From Eubacteriales bacterium (lineage in GTDB: Bacteria > Bacillota > Clostridia > Oscillospirales > Butyricicoccaceae), in NCBI GenBank assembly GCA_030523305.1, contig JAUNIY010000009.1, positions 1 to 43,020 of the forward strand: a stretch of 43,020 nt of DNA, given 5' to 3'. The position numbers and the translations under genes were made by a program. Positions within the stretch are counted from its first letter, which is position 1, and every line of letters starts with the position of its first letter. Under the pieces are notes generated by a model. The model was not told the origin of the DNA and ran no database searches. It saw only the letters and a list, made by a program, of their open reading frames with translations. Below are positions 25,522 to 34,822 of this stretch, piece after piece.

Positions 25522-26235
25522 ATGCAAATGATCAAGCGCCATACAGACAGAATTGAAATCAATATTTTTGCTTTGGCGCGGCTACTTTGGAAAAAAATAT
25601 TGCTCTTGCTGCTGTGTGGTTTGTTGTGCGCAGCCGCAGCTTTTTTCTGTGTCAAGGTTTTTGTGACACCGCAATATACGGCGTCAGCTATGCTTTATGT
25701 CAACAACACGCGGTACACCGATGCCGTGACGTCGATATCCGAAAGCGATTTGACGGCGTCTGCGCAGCTGGTGGAGACCTGTACGGTCATTATCACCAGT
25801 GATGCTGTGTTAACGCCCGCGATACAGAGGCTGGATGGGAATTGGACAACGGAAATGCTGACGGAAAAGCTTTCCGTGGAAGCGGTCAACGGCACGGAGG
25901 TATTTCAAATTTCTGTGGAAGATGAAAGCCCGGAACAGGCAGCGCAGATTGCACAGACGTTGACCGAGGTGGCTTCTGGCAAGATCGCTGAAATTGTGGA
26001 GGGCAGTTCCGTCCGCGTCATTGTCGGCGCGTCTGTCCCAACAGAGCCGTCGTCGCCGGATTATGTCAAATATACGGCAGTCGGGTTCTTGCTGGGCTTT
26101 TTACTCGGCATCATCATGATAGTTCTGCGGGAAATACTGGATGACCGGATCAAACAGAAGGCAGATCTGGAGGAAAAGGAATACCCTGTGCTTGGCACGA
26201 TTCCGGAATTTTCAGCGGCGGAAAGGCTCCGTTAA
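25522..26235 (+). CDS. CpsC/Wzz-type chain-length and kinase-activator membrane protein
   Basis: A 237-residue polysaccharide co-polymerase. A membrane segment near residues 22-46 (ILLLLLCGLLCAAAAFF) and another near 182-203 (VGFLLGFLLGIIMIVL) frame an extracellular Wzz domain, with the Pro-rich PTEPSSPDYVKYT just before the second. The family controls polymer chain length and activates the partner tyrosine kinase. The partner is encoded directly downstream (16 bases away), which is the split arrangement of Gram-positive bacteria. The SD is AGGAGAG. The length is normal for CpsC/YveK-type proteins. Confidence 0.93.
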   Translation: MQMIKRHTDRIEINIFALARLLWKKILLLLLCGLLCAAAAFFCVKVFVTPQYTASAMLYVNNTRYTDAVTSISESDLTASAQLVETCTVIITSDAVLTPAIQRLDGNWTTEMLTEKLSVEAVNGTEVFQISVEDESPEQAAQIAQTLTEVASGKIAEIVEGSSVRVIVGASVPTEPSSPDYVKYTAVGFLLGFLLGIIMIVLREILDDRIKQKADLEEKEYPVLGTIPEFSAAERLR

Positions 26236-26251
26236 GGGGAAGGAGGAACGG

Positions 26252-27022
26252 ATGAGGATACGGAAAGATAGAAAGATATCCCGAAAACAAAACACGAACA
26301 GGAATTGGCTTTTGACAGATCATATGCCGTTTTCTGTGATGGAAGCATACAAATCCGTACGGACCAACTTGATTTTTTCCCTGCCGGAGGAAAGCTGTAA
26401 AAAAATTTTAATCACCAGCGCACTGCCGGGCGAAGGGAAGAGCATTACGGCAATCAATTTGGCGTTGTCCTTCGCGCAGAACAAATCGCGCGTGCTGCTG
26501 ATCGACTGCGATCTTCGGCTGCCGACAACGGCCAGCAAATTGGGTACGAAGCATGTCCCTGGGTTGACCAATGTATTGGTGGGAATTCATTCCATGCGCG
26601 ATGCGTTGCAGCATTTTCCTGTTGGGCTAGATTACCTTCCAGCCGGGGATATCCCCCCGAACCCAGTAGAATTGTTGGGGACAAAGAAAATGGAACAGCT
26701 GGTAGAAGAGCTCAGCCAGTCTTATGACTATATCATCTTTGATGACCCGCCGGTAGAAGAGCTGTCCGATTCGATCGTTTTGTCCAAGCTGATGTCGGGC
26801 GTTGTGTTTGTTGTGAAAACCGGCAGTACCACGCACGGTAGTTTGGATAGCGCGGTATCCCGGTTGCAAATGTCCGGCGCCAAAATTCTTGGATTTATCA
26901 TGACCCAGGCGCCGCTCGATCATGACCGGAAATATGCTTATAAGAAAAAATATGGTTACGGTTATGGCTATGGCTATGCGAGCAGCTATGCCAATGCGCA
27001 GAAAACCGGAGAGCAGGTATGA
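26252..27022 (+). CDS. CpsD-type bacterial tyrosine kinase
   Basis: A 256-residue BY-kinase ATPase, the cytoplasmic partner of CpsC. Walker A is ALPGEGKS (residues 57-64), Walker A' is LLIDCDLR (82-89) and Walker B is YIIFDDPP (160-167). The C-terminal tyrosine cluster, where autophosphorylation occurs, contains eight Tyr between residues 228 and 246 in a striking run of Gly-Tyr repeats. The ATG at 26252 has AGGAGG upstream; the frame stays open further back into cpsC without an SD. The stop overlaps the start of the phosphatase gene by four bases, so expression is coupled. Confidence 0.95.
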   Translation: MRIRKDRKISRKQNTNRNWLLTDHMPFSVMEAYKSVRTNLIFSLPEESCKKILITSALPGEGKSITAINLALSFAQNKSRVLLIDCDLRLPTTASKLGTKHVPGLTNVLVGIHSMRDALQHFPVGLDYLPAGDIPPNPVELLGTKKMEQLVEELSQSYDYIIFDDPPVEELSDSIVLSKLMSGVVFVVKTGSTTHGSLDSAVSRLQMSGAKILGFIMTQAPLDHDRKYAYKKKYGYGYGYGYASSYANAQKTGEQV

Positions 27023-27729
27023 TTATTGATTTTCATACCCATATTTTGCCTGGCATCGACGATGGAAGCCCAAATCTTGCTGTGTCAATGGATATGCTCA
27101 GGGAGATGCTCCGTCAGCAGGTGGGCTGCGTCGTCGCAACGCCGCACTGCAATGTATATCGGACATCTGTGGATGATTTTTTGCGCCGGAGGGAGCGTGC
27201 CCAGCATGCGCTGCTGGAGGCTGCCCATTCGGAACATATGGATATCCGGCTCATTGCCGGTGCTGAGGTTTCCTTTTTTCCGGGTATTTCCATGCTGCAT
27301 GGCATAGAGCAGTTGTGTATCCAAGGGACCAACCTATGTTTGCTGGAAATGCCGTTTCGCACATGGTCACGACAGGATATCCAGGAAGTCAACAGCCTGA
27401 TCCAACAGGGAATCGTGCCGGTGATTGCGCACTTAGAACGATATCAGCAGGGAAAAGAGGCGCTTGACATGCTGCTGGCCCTACCGGTTTATGCGCAGAT
27501 GAATGCGGAATACCTATTGAAATGGAGTACGCGACGCCAGGCGCTGCGCTGGATCAAGGCGGATATGGTACAGCTACTCGGTTCGGATTGCCACAACACA
27601 GCATCCAGGCCGCCCAATTTGCAAGCGGGACGGAACGTGCTGCGAGAGAAACTGGGACAGGCGTTTTTGCATCAAATGGATCTCTTTGGCCAAAAGCTGT
27701 TGGGAGTATACGAAGACGGAGAATTGTGA
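27019..27729 (+). CDS. CpsB-type PHP-family protein tyrosine phosphatase
   Basis: A 236-residue metal-dependent phosphatase of the PHP fold that removes phosphate from the CpsD tyrosine cluster. Metal-ligand motifs are in the expected order: DFHTHILPGIDDG (His6, His8), VVATPHCN, GAEVSFFPG, VIAHLERY and GSDCHN. Its ATG overlaps the kinase stop (ATGA). Kinase, activator and phosphatase together set the phosphorylation cycle that tunes polymer length and export. It is complete and of normal length. Confidence 0.94.
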   Translation: MIIDFHTHILPGIDDGSPNLAVSMDMLREMLRQQVGCVVATPHCNVYRTSVDDFLRRRERAQHALLEAAHSEHMDIRLIAGAEVSFFPGISMLHGIEQLCIQGTNLCLLEMPFRTWSRQDIQEVNSLIQQGIVPVIAHLERYQQGKEALDMLLALPVYAQMNAEYLLKWSTRRQALRWIKADMVQLLGSDCHNTASRPPNLQAGRNVLREKLGQAFLHQMDLFGQKLLGVYEDGEL

Positions 27730-28436
27730 TGGAAACGATATATGCGGAGGAGCAAAACGCTGCCCGCGATCGCACAGCATGGGCAGAGCAGATAGAACGG
27801 GAATTGACCCAACGGATCGCAGAGGAAAGCAAGGCCTATGGCGTGATCAAACGGGTGGGGGATATTGTGCTGTCTTTGGGGGGATTGCTGTTCCTGCTGC
27901 CGTTGTTTGCAGCATTGTGCGTTGTCATTTATCTGGATGATCCGCATGGAAGCCCCATCTATTCCCAGATCCGCATTGGAAAGGATGGAAAGCCGTTCCG
28001 GTTTTACAAATTCCGCAGTATGGTTGTAAATGCCGATCAGCTGCGCGGCAGCCTGGAAGCATACAATGAAAAGGACGGGCCTGTTTTTAAGATGAAGCAA
28101 GATCCGAGAATTACGCGGGTTGGCCGCGTGATCCGGCGCACCAGCTTGGACGAGCTGCCACAGCTGTGGAACGTGCTGCGCGGAGAAATGTCAATGGTAG
28201 GCCCTAGGCCGCCCCTGCCTGACGAGGTGGCGCAATATGATGCGTATCATAAACTGCGCCTGCTGGTCAAGCCGGGGCTAACCTGTTTTTGGCAGGTCAA
28301 AAAGACCAGGGACCAGGTCGGATTCAGCAAATGGATGGATATGGACATAGAGTATATCAGGAAACGCTCCTTGCTCGTGGATATCAAATTGATTTTTCTG
28401 ACGTTTGGCGCAGTTTTTCGCGGACAGGGAGAATGA
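27729..28436 (+). CDS. initiating undecaprenyl-phosphate sugar transferase
   Basis: A 235-residue member of the bacterial sugar transferase family (short WbaP/CpsE/WcaJ C-terminal type). It transfers a sugar phosphate from a UDP-sugar to undecaprenyl phosphate, the first step of repeat-unit assembly. One membrane or re-entrant segment (about residues 44-66) is followed by FYKFRSMVVNAD, the Asp-Glu DELPQLWNVLRGE and MSMVGPRPPLP, all hallmark motifs. Its ATG shares one base with the phosphatase stop codon. The N-terminal membrane domain of long homologues is absent, which is common. Which sugar it transfers cannot be told from sequence. Confidence 0.93.
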   Translation: METIYAEEQNAARDRTAWAEQIERELTQRIAEESKAYGVIKRVGDIVLSLGGLLFLLPLFAALCVVIYLDDPHGSPIYSQIRIGKDGKPFRFYKFRSMVVNADQLRGSLEAYNEKDGPVFKMKQDPRITRVGRVIRRTSLDELPQLWNVLRGEMSMVGPRPPLPDEVAQYDAYHKLRLLVKPGLTCFWQVKKTRDQVGFSKWMDMDIEYIRKRSLLVDIKLIFLTFGAVFRGQGE

Positions 28437-28438
28437 AG

Positions 28439-28912
28439 ATGAGGGACAAGAGACGGAAAAAAATTTGTTTTGCGGCATCGTGCGGCGGGCATTATGAGCA
28501 GCTGATGATGCTCAAACCATTGATGGAGAAATATGACAGCTTTGTATTGACGGAAAAAACGCAGTACGACGTGCAGGACGAAGCGGTAAAATTATATCGC
28601 GTCCCGCAGGTCAACCGGAAGGAAAAGCTGTGCTTGCTCAAGATGCTGTGGATTTCCATGGTGTCCCTTTGGCTGTTTATCAAAGAAAAGCCGGAGGTGG
28701 TTGTCTGTACCGGCGTGCTGGCGATGATCCCGATCTGTCTGATTATGAAGCTATTTGGCCGGAAAGTCATTTATATTGAATCGTTTGCCATGATCCATGC
28801 CCCGACGCGGACAGGGCGGCTGTTGTATCCATTGGCAGACCGGTTTTATGTACAGTGGGAGAGCATGAAAGCATATTATCCGAACGCAATTTATTTGGGC
28901 GCGATATATTGA
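28439..28912 (+). CDS. PssD/Alg14-like glycosyltransferase membrane subunit
   Basis: A 157-residue protein of the Alg14 family. It recruits the catalytic partner to the membrane to add the second sugar of a lipid-linked unit. CFAASCGGHYEQLMML begins the fold, followed by VVVCTGVLAMIP and IYIESFAMIHAPTRTG. The ATG at 28439 has GGGAGA six bases upstream; another ATG at 28433 lies too close to that SD. The PssE-like partner follows immediately. In streptococcal capsule loci this two-gene transferase adds galactose or glucuronate to the first sugar; here the sugar is unknown. Confidence 0.88.
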   Translation: MRDKRRKKICFAASCGGHYEQLMMLKPLMEKYDSFVLTEKTQYDVQDEAVKLYRVPQVNRKEKLCLLKMLWISMVSLWLFIKEKPEVVVCTGVLAMIPICLIMKLFGRKVIYIESFAMIHAPTRTGRLLYPLADRFYVQWESMKAYYPNAIYLGAIY

Positions 28913-28944
28913 TATGCCGCATGTATGGATCGGGAGAAGATGAG

Positions 28945-29427
28945 ATGGTTTTTGTCACAGTAGGCTCGCAAAAGTTTCCGTTCAACCGTCTGTTGGAGCA
29001 AATTGATGGATTGATGGAAAAGGGAGTTTTGACCGAAGAGGTTTTCGCACAGACCGGGTACAGCGATTATTTGCCCAAGCATTATGCGTTTGCGCATTTT
29101 CTCGATCGGAAGGAATTTGCTGCGTGGGAAGAAAAAGCTGAGATTGTGATCTCGCACGGTGGAACCGGCGCGATGATTGGAGCGGTGAAAAAGGGCAAAA
29201 AAGTCATTGCGGTGCCACGGTTGGCAAGATATGGTGAACATGTAGACGACCATCAATTGCAGATTATTGCAGAGTTTGAAAAACAAAATCTCGTTTATGG
29301 CCTGCGGGATTGCAGTGAGTTGGAAAAAGCGCTGCAATTTGTGCGTATGCATGCATTTGGCACATATACGTCCAACATAGACAGGCTGATTGCAGATATC
29401 GAAACATACATAGAGGATATCATATGA
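28945..29427 (+). CDS. PssE/Alg13-like glycosyltransferase catalytic subunit
   Basis: A 160-residue protein with the C-terminal GT28-like nucleotide-sugar-binding half: MVFVTVGSQKFPFNRLL at the start, and VISHGGTGAMIGAV and VIAVPRLARYGEHVDDHQ later. It works with the Alg14-like protein encoded just upstream. GGGAGA precedes the ATG at 28945. Its stop overlaps the next start by four bases (ATGA). Confidence 0.9.
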   Translation: MVFVTVGSQKFPFNRLLEQIDGLMEKGVLTEEVFAQTGYSDYLPKHYAFAHFLDRKEFAAWEEKAEIVISHGGTGAMIGAVKKGKKVIAVPRLARYGEHVDDHQLQIIAEFEKQNLVYGLRDCSELEKALQFVRMHAFGTYTSNIDRLIADIETYIEDII

Positions 29428-30488
29428 ATGTACTGATGGTAGGGAATGATCTGTCTGTACAAGGCGGCATCACCAGCGTTATGACGCAGCTGCTGGAATA
29501 CAACTGGGAAAAGCAAAACATAGAGATGAAATACATCCCGACATATGTTGAGGCGGGGATGTTGCGGAAATTTGTTTTTTTCGCGAAGGCATATCGAAGG
29601 ATCAACCAGGAAATCAGACAAAATAAGCCGGATCTTGTACACATACACATGTCGTACAGAGGAAGCTTTTTTCGGAAATATCTCATACACAAGCTGTGCC
29701 AAAAGAACAGGATTCCGGATGTTGTCCATCTGCACGGTTCGGAATTTGCGCAGTGGTATGCTGCATCCGGACATGCCCTGCAAAAAAGGATCCAGTCTAT
29801 GCTGCGGGAGTGCAGCTTGTGCATTGTGCTCGGGGAAAAGTGGAACCGGACGATCAAGAAGATTGAACCTGCCGCTACGACGATGATCGTGCGCAATGCC
29901 GTGCATATCCCACATGAAACGGTTGCATGGCGCATCCCGTTTACCATTTTGTTTTTGGGCGCACTGATCCCGCGAAAGGGCGTGGCAGATCTCTTGCAAG
30001 CGTTGCAGCAGATCAAGGGAATGCATGGCCTGGAGCATATCCGGCTGGTCATTGCCGGAACCGGCGCGGAGGAAGGCGCATTGCGTGCACGCAGCGCGCA
30101 ATTATCAATCGGGCCATATGTCACGTTTGCGGGATGGGTAGACGGGGAGGCGAAGAAGAAGCTGCTCCGCGAATGCCAGATGTTGGTGCTGCCTTCCTAT
30201 CATGAGGGATTGCCGGTCGCAATATTAGAAGCGATGAGCTATGGAATGCCGATTGTTGCAACAGACGTAGGGGACATATCGGCGGCCGTTCACGAAGGGG
30301 AAAACGGTTTTCTGGTTCGGCCCGGCGATATTGACGGTTTGGCAGACCGCATGTACGCACTGGCATCGAATCAGGGATTGTTTGACCGTATGTGCAGGCG
30401 ATCCAAAGCAATCGTACGGGAATTTTCGGATGAGGCCTATGGGGAGCAAATGGTGAAGGCTTATGTAAAGGGAATGACGAACATATGA
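29424..30488 (+). CDS. GT4-family glycosyltransferase
   Basis: A 354-residue GT-B glycosyltransferase. The N-terminal acceptor domain begins NVLMVGNDLSVQGGITSV with the Gly-Gly-Ile loop. The C-terminal donor domain shows ILFLGALIPRKGVADLL and the E-x7-E motif in YHEGLPVAILEAMSYG, followed by GFLVRPGD. These are the hallmarks of retaining GT4 enzymes. It overlaps the preceding and following genes by four bases each. The donor sugar cannot be told. Confidence 0.93.
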   Translation: MNVLMVGNDLSVQGGITSVMTQLLEYNWEKQNIEMKYIPTYVEAGMLRKFVFFAKAYRRINQEIRQNKPDLVHIHMSYRGSFFRKYLIHKLCQKNRIPDVVHLHGSEFAQWYAASGHALQKRIQSMLRECSLCIVLGEKWNRTIKKIEPAATTMIVRNAVHIPHETVAWRIPFTILFLGALIPRKGVADLLQALQQIKGMHGLEHIRLVIAGTGAEEGALRARSAQLSIGPYVTFAGWVDGEAKKKLLRECQMLVLPSYHEGLPVAILEAMSYGMPIVATDVGDISAAVHEGENGFLVRPGDIDGLADRMYALASNQGLFDRMCRRSKAIVREFSDEAYGEQMVKAYVKGMTNI

Positions 30489-31525
30489 AGGACATTGATT
30501 TGACGGGAAAAACCGTCTTGATTACCGGCGTCGGCGGCTTCATCGGCGCTCATTTGGCGTCTTGCCTGCTGGAAACGGTTCCGGGTATTGTCATCGTCGG
30601 GCTGGATAACGTGAATGATTACTACGATGTATCACTGAAGGAGTACCGCCTGCGGAGGTTTGACGCGCAAAAACGGTTTATCTTTTTCAGAGGAGATATT
30701 GCAGACGACGGTTTGTTAGAAAAGCTGTTTGCACAGTACCGGCCGCATGTTGTGGTTCATCTGGCAGCGCAGGCTGGCGTGCGGTATTCCATCACACATC
30801 CGGATGCGTATATATCTACCAATCTAGTGGGGTTTTATCGTGTGTTGGAGGCGTGCCGCCACTGTCCGGTAGAGCATCTGGTATATGCGTCCTCCTCCTC
30901 TGTATATGGGCTCAATGAGAACGTTCCGTACGGTACGCAGGACAAAACAGACCGGCCGGTTTCGCTGTATGCCGCGACGAAAAAATCGAATGAATTGATG
31001 GCGCATGCCTATAGCAAGCTGTATGATATCCCCTGCACCGGGCTGCGTTTTTTTACGGTCTATGGACCGGCAGGGCGGCCGGATATGGCGTATTTCAGCT
31101 TTACCGATAAAATGATCCGGGGGGAACCGGTGCAGCTGTTCCATTATGGGGATATGAAGCGGGATTTTACCTATATCGATGATGCTGTGGAAAGTGTGAT
31201 GCGTATTCTGCGTCGGGCGCCGGAGCCGGATGCAAATCAGGTTTCCAGCCGGATTTACAACATAGGCAATCAGCATCCGGAAACGTTGTTGGATTTTGTA
31301 AACACATTGGAGATATGCCTGTTGCAGGAGGGGTTGATTTCCCAGCCCGTGGAAAAACAGCTGCTCCCGATGCAGCCGGGAGATGTGTATCAAACCTACG
31401 CGGATGTATCCGATTTGGTACGAGATTTTGGATTTCGTCCATCCACGAGCTTGAAAACCGGATTGCAACGGTTTGCTGCATGGTATCGGACATATTATTT
31501 TGGCTCGGAAAGAACAACGATATGA
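30485..31525 (+). CDS. UDP-glucuronate 4-epimerase
   Basis: A 346-residue extended short-chain dehydrogenase/reductase that converts UDP-glucuronate to UDP-galacturonate. The NAD motif GVGGFIG is at residues 15-21, the catalytic YxxxK is Tyr162/Lys166 (YAATKKSNE), and the serine cluster is YASSSSVYG. The segment DNVNDYYDVSLKEYRL and the QAGVRYS motif are characteristic of the uronate epimerase subgroup rather than GalE. The enzyme fits directly with Ugd in the same locus. Its start overlaps the previous stop by four bases. Confidence 0.92.
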   Translation: MKDIDLTGKTVLITGVGGFIGAHLASCLLETVPGIVIVGLDNVNDYYDVSLKEYRLRRFDAQKRFIFFRGDIADDGLLEKLFAQYRPHVVVHLAAQAGVRYSITHPDAYISTNLVGFYRVLEACRHCPVEHLVYASSSSVYGLNENVPYGTQDKTDRPVSLYAATKKSNELMAHAYSKLYDIPCTGLRFFTVYGPAGRPDMAYFSFTDKMIRGEPVQLFHYGDMKRDFTYIDDAVESVMRILRRAPEPDANQVSSRIYNIGNQHPETLLDFVNTLEICLLQEGLISQPVEKQLLPMQPGDVYQTYADVSDLVRDFGFRPSTSLKTGLQRFAAWYRTYYFGSERTTI

Positions 31526-32574
31526 AACAGATCTTTTTTATTACCCCCAATCTAGCGAATGGGGGCGCCGAACACATCACCGCGCTTCTGGCCAATGGAC
31601 TGGCGCAGCGAGGGAAACACGTTGTTGTACTCTGCATGAAAGACCACAAGCGCGTGTTTCCGCTCGATAGCAGCGTACCCATTGTGTCGTTGTTCGATGC
31701 GCGCGGCGGCATAGGGAAAATCCCACGCAAGGTTCTGCGGCTGCGCCGGATGATGAAACAATATCCGGAGGCTACCTTTGTGGCCATGCTGCCATATGAA
31801 ACGCTATATACCTTTTTGGCATCCATCGGCCTGCGTCGCCGCATGGTATATTCACTGCGCAATGACCCTGCTCATATGAAAGGGCTGCTCCATTGGTTTA
31901 TCTGGAACGCAGTGTATCCAACGGCTCACTGCGTTGTCTTTCAGACAGAGGAGGCATGTCATTTTTTCCCTGACCGTGTGAGAGAAAAAGGCGTGGTGAT
32001 TCCGAATCCGATCGAGACAAACCTACCCAGACGCTTCACGGAGGAGCGGCGGCATGAAGTGGTAACCGTCGGCCGCCTGACACGGCAGAAAAACATTCCC
32101 ATGCTATTGCGCGCGTTTGCGCAAGTGCATGCAGCGCATACCGATTGGACATTGAAGATATATGGCGAAGGGCCGTTGCGCGCAGAGCTGGAGCAGCTGC
32201 GGGAACAATTGGGTTTGACGGAAGCAGTGTCGTTTTGTGGATTTGTGGATCATGTGGCCGAACAAATCAATCAAAGCGGGATGTTTGTGTTGGCGTCGAC
32301 ATATGAAGGCATATCCAACGCCATGCTCGAAGCGTTGGCCACCGGTGTGCCGTGCATCTGTACAGACTGCCCGGCAGGCGGCGCACGTATGATGATACAA
32401 AGTGGTGAAAATGGTATTTTGGTGCCGGTGAATGGGGAACGTGAGCTGGCTGATGCCATGCTTGCATTGATCGAGCATCCGGAATTGGCGGAGCGATATT
32501 CCCGCGCGGCGGTGCGGCGGTGCGCTTCGCTTTCCGAACAAAATATTCTGGAGCAGTGGGAACAGGTTTTATGA
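31522..32574 (+). CDS. GT4-family glycosyltransferase
   Basis: A 350-residue GT-B glycosyltransferase. It starts MKQIFFITPNLANGGAEHIT (the GGAE loop). The donor domain shows VVTVGRLTRQKNIPMLLRAF, then TYEGISNAMLEALATGVPCI with the E-x7-E motif, and NGILVPVN. The ATG at 31522 overlaps the epimerase stop by four bases; the open frame further upstream is inside the epimerase gene and is not used. It likely adds one residue of the repeat unit. Confidence 0.92.
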   Translation: MKQIFFITPNLANGGAEHITALLANGLAQRGKHVVVLCMKDHKRVFPLDSSVPIVSLFDARGGIGKIPRKVLRLRRMMKQYPEATFVAMLPYETLYTFLASIGLRRRMVYSLRNDPAHMKGLLHWFIWNAVYPTAHCVVFQTEEACHFFPDRVREKGVVIPNPIETNLPRRFTEERRHEVVTVGRLTRQKNIPMLLRAFAQVHAAHTDWTLKIYGEGPLRAELEQLREQLGLTEAVSFCGFVDHVAEQINQSGMFVLASTYEGISNAMLEALATGVPCICTDCPAGGARMMIQSGENGILVPVNGERELADAMLALIEHPELAERYSRAAVRRCASLSEQNILEQWEQVL

Positions 32575-33824
32575 ACATATCGAGTAAAGTGATCATTCCA
32601 AAAACAATTCACGTACACTTGTGCGATATCGCGTTGCTGATTTATTTTTGTGTGATGTTTGCGCATCAGCAGGAGACGTTATTCGGGCGGTGCCTGCGAT
32701 ATGGCAGCCTGTTTTTTGTGCTTGGAAGTACGCTCGTCACATATCCGATTCCGCTTGACCGGAAAAACCGGATCGAGTGGCATGTGGACAGCTTCGGGCT
32801 TTGGATGCTGGCTGTGCTTTGCTATGGGGCTGTTTCGATGATATGGTGCATGGATATGGGAAGCGCCGTGAATGTGCTATGGAATCTTGTGAAGGTTTTG
32901 GCTGTCTGTTTTTGCTTGGCACCAAGGCTGAACAGCGAAAAAGAGATCGAGCGGATATGCAGCCTTCTGCTGCTTGCACTCGTTTATATGGTCATCCTGC
33001 TGCTGGTGCTGACGCCGCGGGATGCGCTGGGAACCATACGGATTGGCAGCGAGTTAGGGCAGAACTCCAATGAAATCGGTCGGCTGGCCGGGCTTGGATC
33101 GCTGCTTTCGTTTTATTTTTATACGAGAAAACAACATAAAATGTATCTCCTTCTTGTGGCAGTATTTGCCGGTACGGCGCTGCTGACGGGCTCTAAAAAC
33201 GCGATACTGATTTTGCTTTTTCAGCTGGGCTTGTATATCTTTTTGATTGCGGGCAGTTGGAAAAAGCTGCTCGCGGTTGCCGCTGCGGCAGCTGGTGCGG
33301 TTGCCTTGTATTGGCTGGTTATGCATAACGCCGTATTGTATGGGCTGGTGGGATCGCGTATTGAGCGCATGCTCGGCTTTTTGGGCGGAGGAGATGTGGA
33401 CGGCAGTACCATGGAACGGTTATATTTTATGCGGACGGCAGCACAATTGTTTTTGCAGCATCCGCTCAAGGGCATCGGCCTGGATAGCTTTTCCGCATAC
33501 CTTGCTTCGATTGGATATCACAATGCGGTATACAGCCATTGTGGTTTTTTAGAGCTCTTATCTACGCTTGGTGTAGTAGGATTTGTGCTGTACTATGGCA
33601 TGTATGCAAAGATATTGTCTGGATTGCGCAAACCTGCGCTTGCACGCAAGATGCTGCTGGCCGTATGTTTTACGCTGGCGCTGCGGATGTTTTTGTTTGA
33701 CATATCTACGATCAGCCTATATACCTATCATTCCTATATCTTGTTATTGCTTGCATATGCCTGCATGCATGTGCAACAGAGGCCGCAGGAGATGAGGATG
33801 TCCGGTAAACGAGGGGAGCGGTAA
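32571..33824 (+). CDS. O-antigen polymerase/ligase-like membrane protein (Wzy-type)
   Basis: A 417-residue hydrophobic protein with about ten membrane segments. A central loop, TGSKNAILILLFQLG, and the large extracellular loop ending HPLKGIGLDSFSAYL, with NAVYSHCGFLELLSTLG after it, match the Wzy_C/O-antigen ligase domain. It probably joins lipid-linked repeat units into polymer on the outer face of the membrane. The start at 32571 overlaps the previous stop by four bases. Polymerases have poor sequence conservation, so the call rests on topology, the short motif and position. Confidence 0.85.
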   Translation: MNISSKVIIPKTIHVHLCDIALLIYFCVMFAHQQETLFGRCLRYGSLFFVLGSTLVTYPIPLDRKNRIEWHVDSFGLWMLAVLCYGAVSMIWCMDMGSAVNVLWNLVKVLAVCFCLAPRLNSEKEIERICSLLLLALVYMVILLLVLTPRDALGTIRIGSELGQNSNEIGRLAGLGSLLSFYFYTRKQHKMYLLLVAVFAGTALLTGSKNAILILLFQLGLYIFLIAGSWKKLLAVAAAAAGAVALYWLVMHNAVLYGLVGSRIERMLGFLGGGDVDGSTMERLYFMRTAAQLFLQHPLKGIGLDSFSAYLASIGYHNAVYSHCGFLELLSTLGVVGFVLYYGMYAKILSGLRKPALARKMLLAVCFTLALRMFLFDISTISLYTYHSYILLLLAYACMHVQQRPQEMRMSGKRGER

Positions 33825-33826
33825 AT

Positions 33827-34822
33827 ATGGACGAAATGATGGTTTCTGTATTGACGACAGCCTATAATCACGCGCCATATATCCGTCAGACGCTGGACAG
33901 CATTTTGTCGCAAAAGACACGCTTTTCCTACGAGCTGTTGATCCATGACGACGCGTCGACAGATGGTACGGCGGATATCATACGGGACTATGCGCGGCGG
34001 TATCCGGATCGCATCCGTGTCGTATTGCAAAAGGAGAACCAGTATAAAAAGGGGATCGATGTGTATGGCTTCCTGAAGCCGCTGATCCGCGGTAAATATA
34101 TTGCACAATGCGAAGGGGACGATTATTGGTGTGACGACTGCAAGCTGCAAAAGCAGGTGGACTATATGGAGCAGCATCCGGAATGCGTCGCCTGCGTACA
34201 CCAAACAAAGCAAATCAATATGATGACAGGAGAAACCAGTGTGGTTTCCAAGCGAACGGGGGATGGCACGCTGGACTTTTCTGAAATCATTGTAGATGGC
34301 AATCAGGCGTTTCAGGCATCTTCCTTGCTGATGCGGAGGACAGATCTGTTTTGGGAAAATCCTCCGGATTTTCTATTGGCCTCTTCCATGATAGGAGACT
34401 ATCCGTTGGCGATTTTTTTGGCGCTACAGGGGAATATTTTCTATATGCATGAGACCATGTCAGTGTATCGATATGCTTCGCGGGAGACATCCTGGACGTA
34501 CCGGATGAGAAAAAACAGAGAGATGCGCACACAGCACCATACTGAAATGATTCAAATGCTGCGGATGGTGGATACCTATTCGCAGAACAGATATCATGCA
34601 CTGATTGAACAATATATCAAAAAACATATGTACGAGATATGGAGAGATCAGCCGGACGGAACAATCCTGTTTGACAGCCAGTTTCGTCGGTATTTTCGCA
34701 GAGAGCCCAAACGAATACAGGGGATCGTGCTTTTGAAACTACTTTTGCCGGATAGCTGGATAGCATCTATCCGGAAATGGAAAGGCAAATGGGAGGAAAA
34801 ACGGGCATGGAACCAACAGTAA
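33827..34822 (+). CDS. GT2-family glycosyltransferase
   Basis: A 331-residue GT-A glycosyltransferase. VSVLTTAYNHAPYIRQTLDS starts the nucleotide-binding fold, LLIHDDASTDGTADII carries the first Asp motif, and CEGDDYWCDDCKLQKQVD holds the DxD-like metal site and acceptor region. The C-terminal part resembles enzymes that work on lipid-linked acceptors. It starts two bases after the polymerase stop, with GAGGGGAG as SD, and its 3' end overlaps the next gene by 16 bases. Confidence 0.9.
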   Translation: MDEMMVSVLTTAYNHAPYIRQTLDSILSQKTRFSYELLIHDDASTDGTADIIRDYARRYPDRIRVVLQKENQYKKGIDVYGFLKPLIRGKYIAQCEGDDYWCDDCKLQKQVDYMEQHPECVACVHQTKQINMMTGETSVVSKRTGDGTLDFSEIIVDGNQAFQASSLLMRRTDLFWENPPDFLLASSMIGDYPLAIFLALQGNIFYMHETMSVYRYASRETSWTYRMRKNREMRTQHHTEMIQMLRMVDTYSQNRYHALIEQYIKKHMYEIWRDQPDGTILFDSQFRRYFRREPKRIQGIVLLKLLLPDSWIASIRKWKGKWEEKRAWNQQ

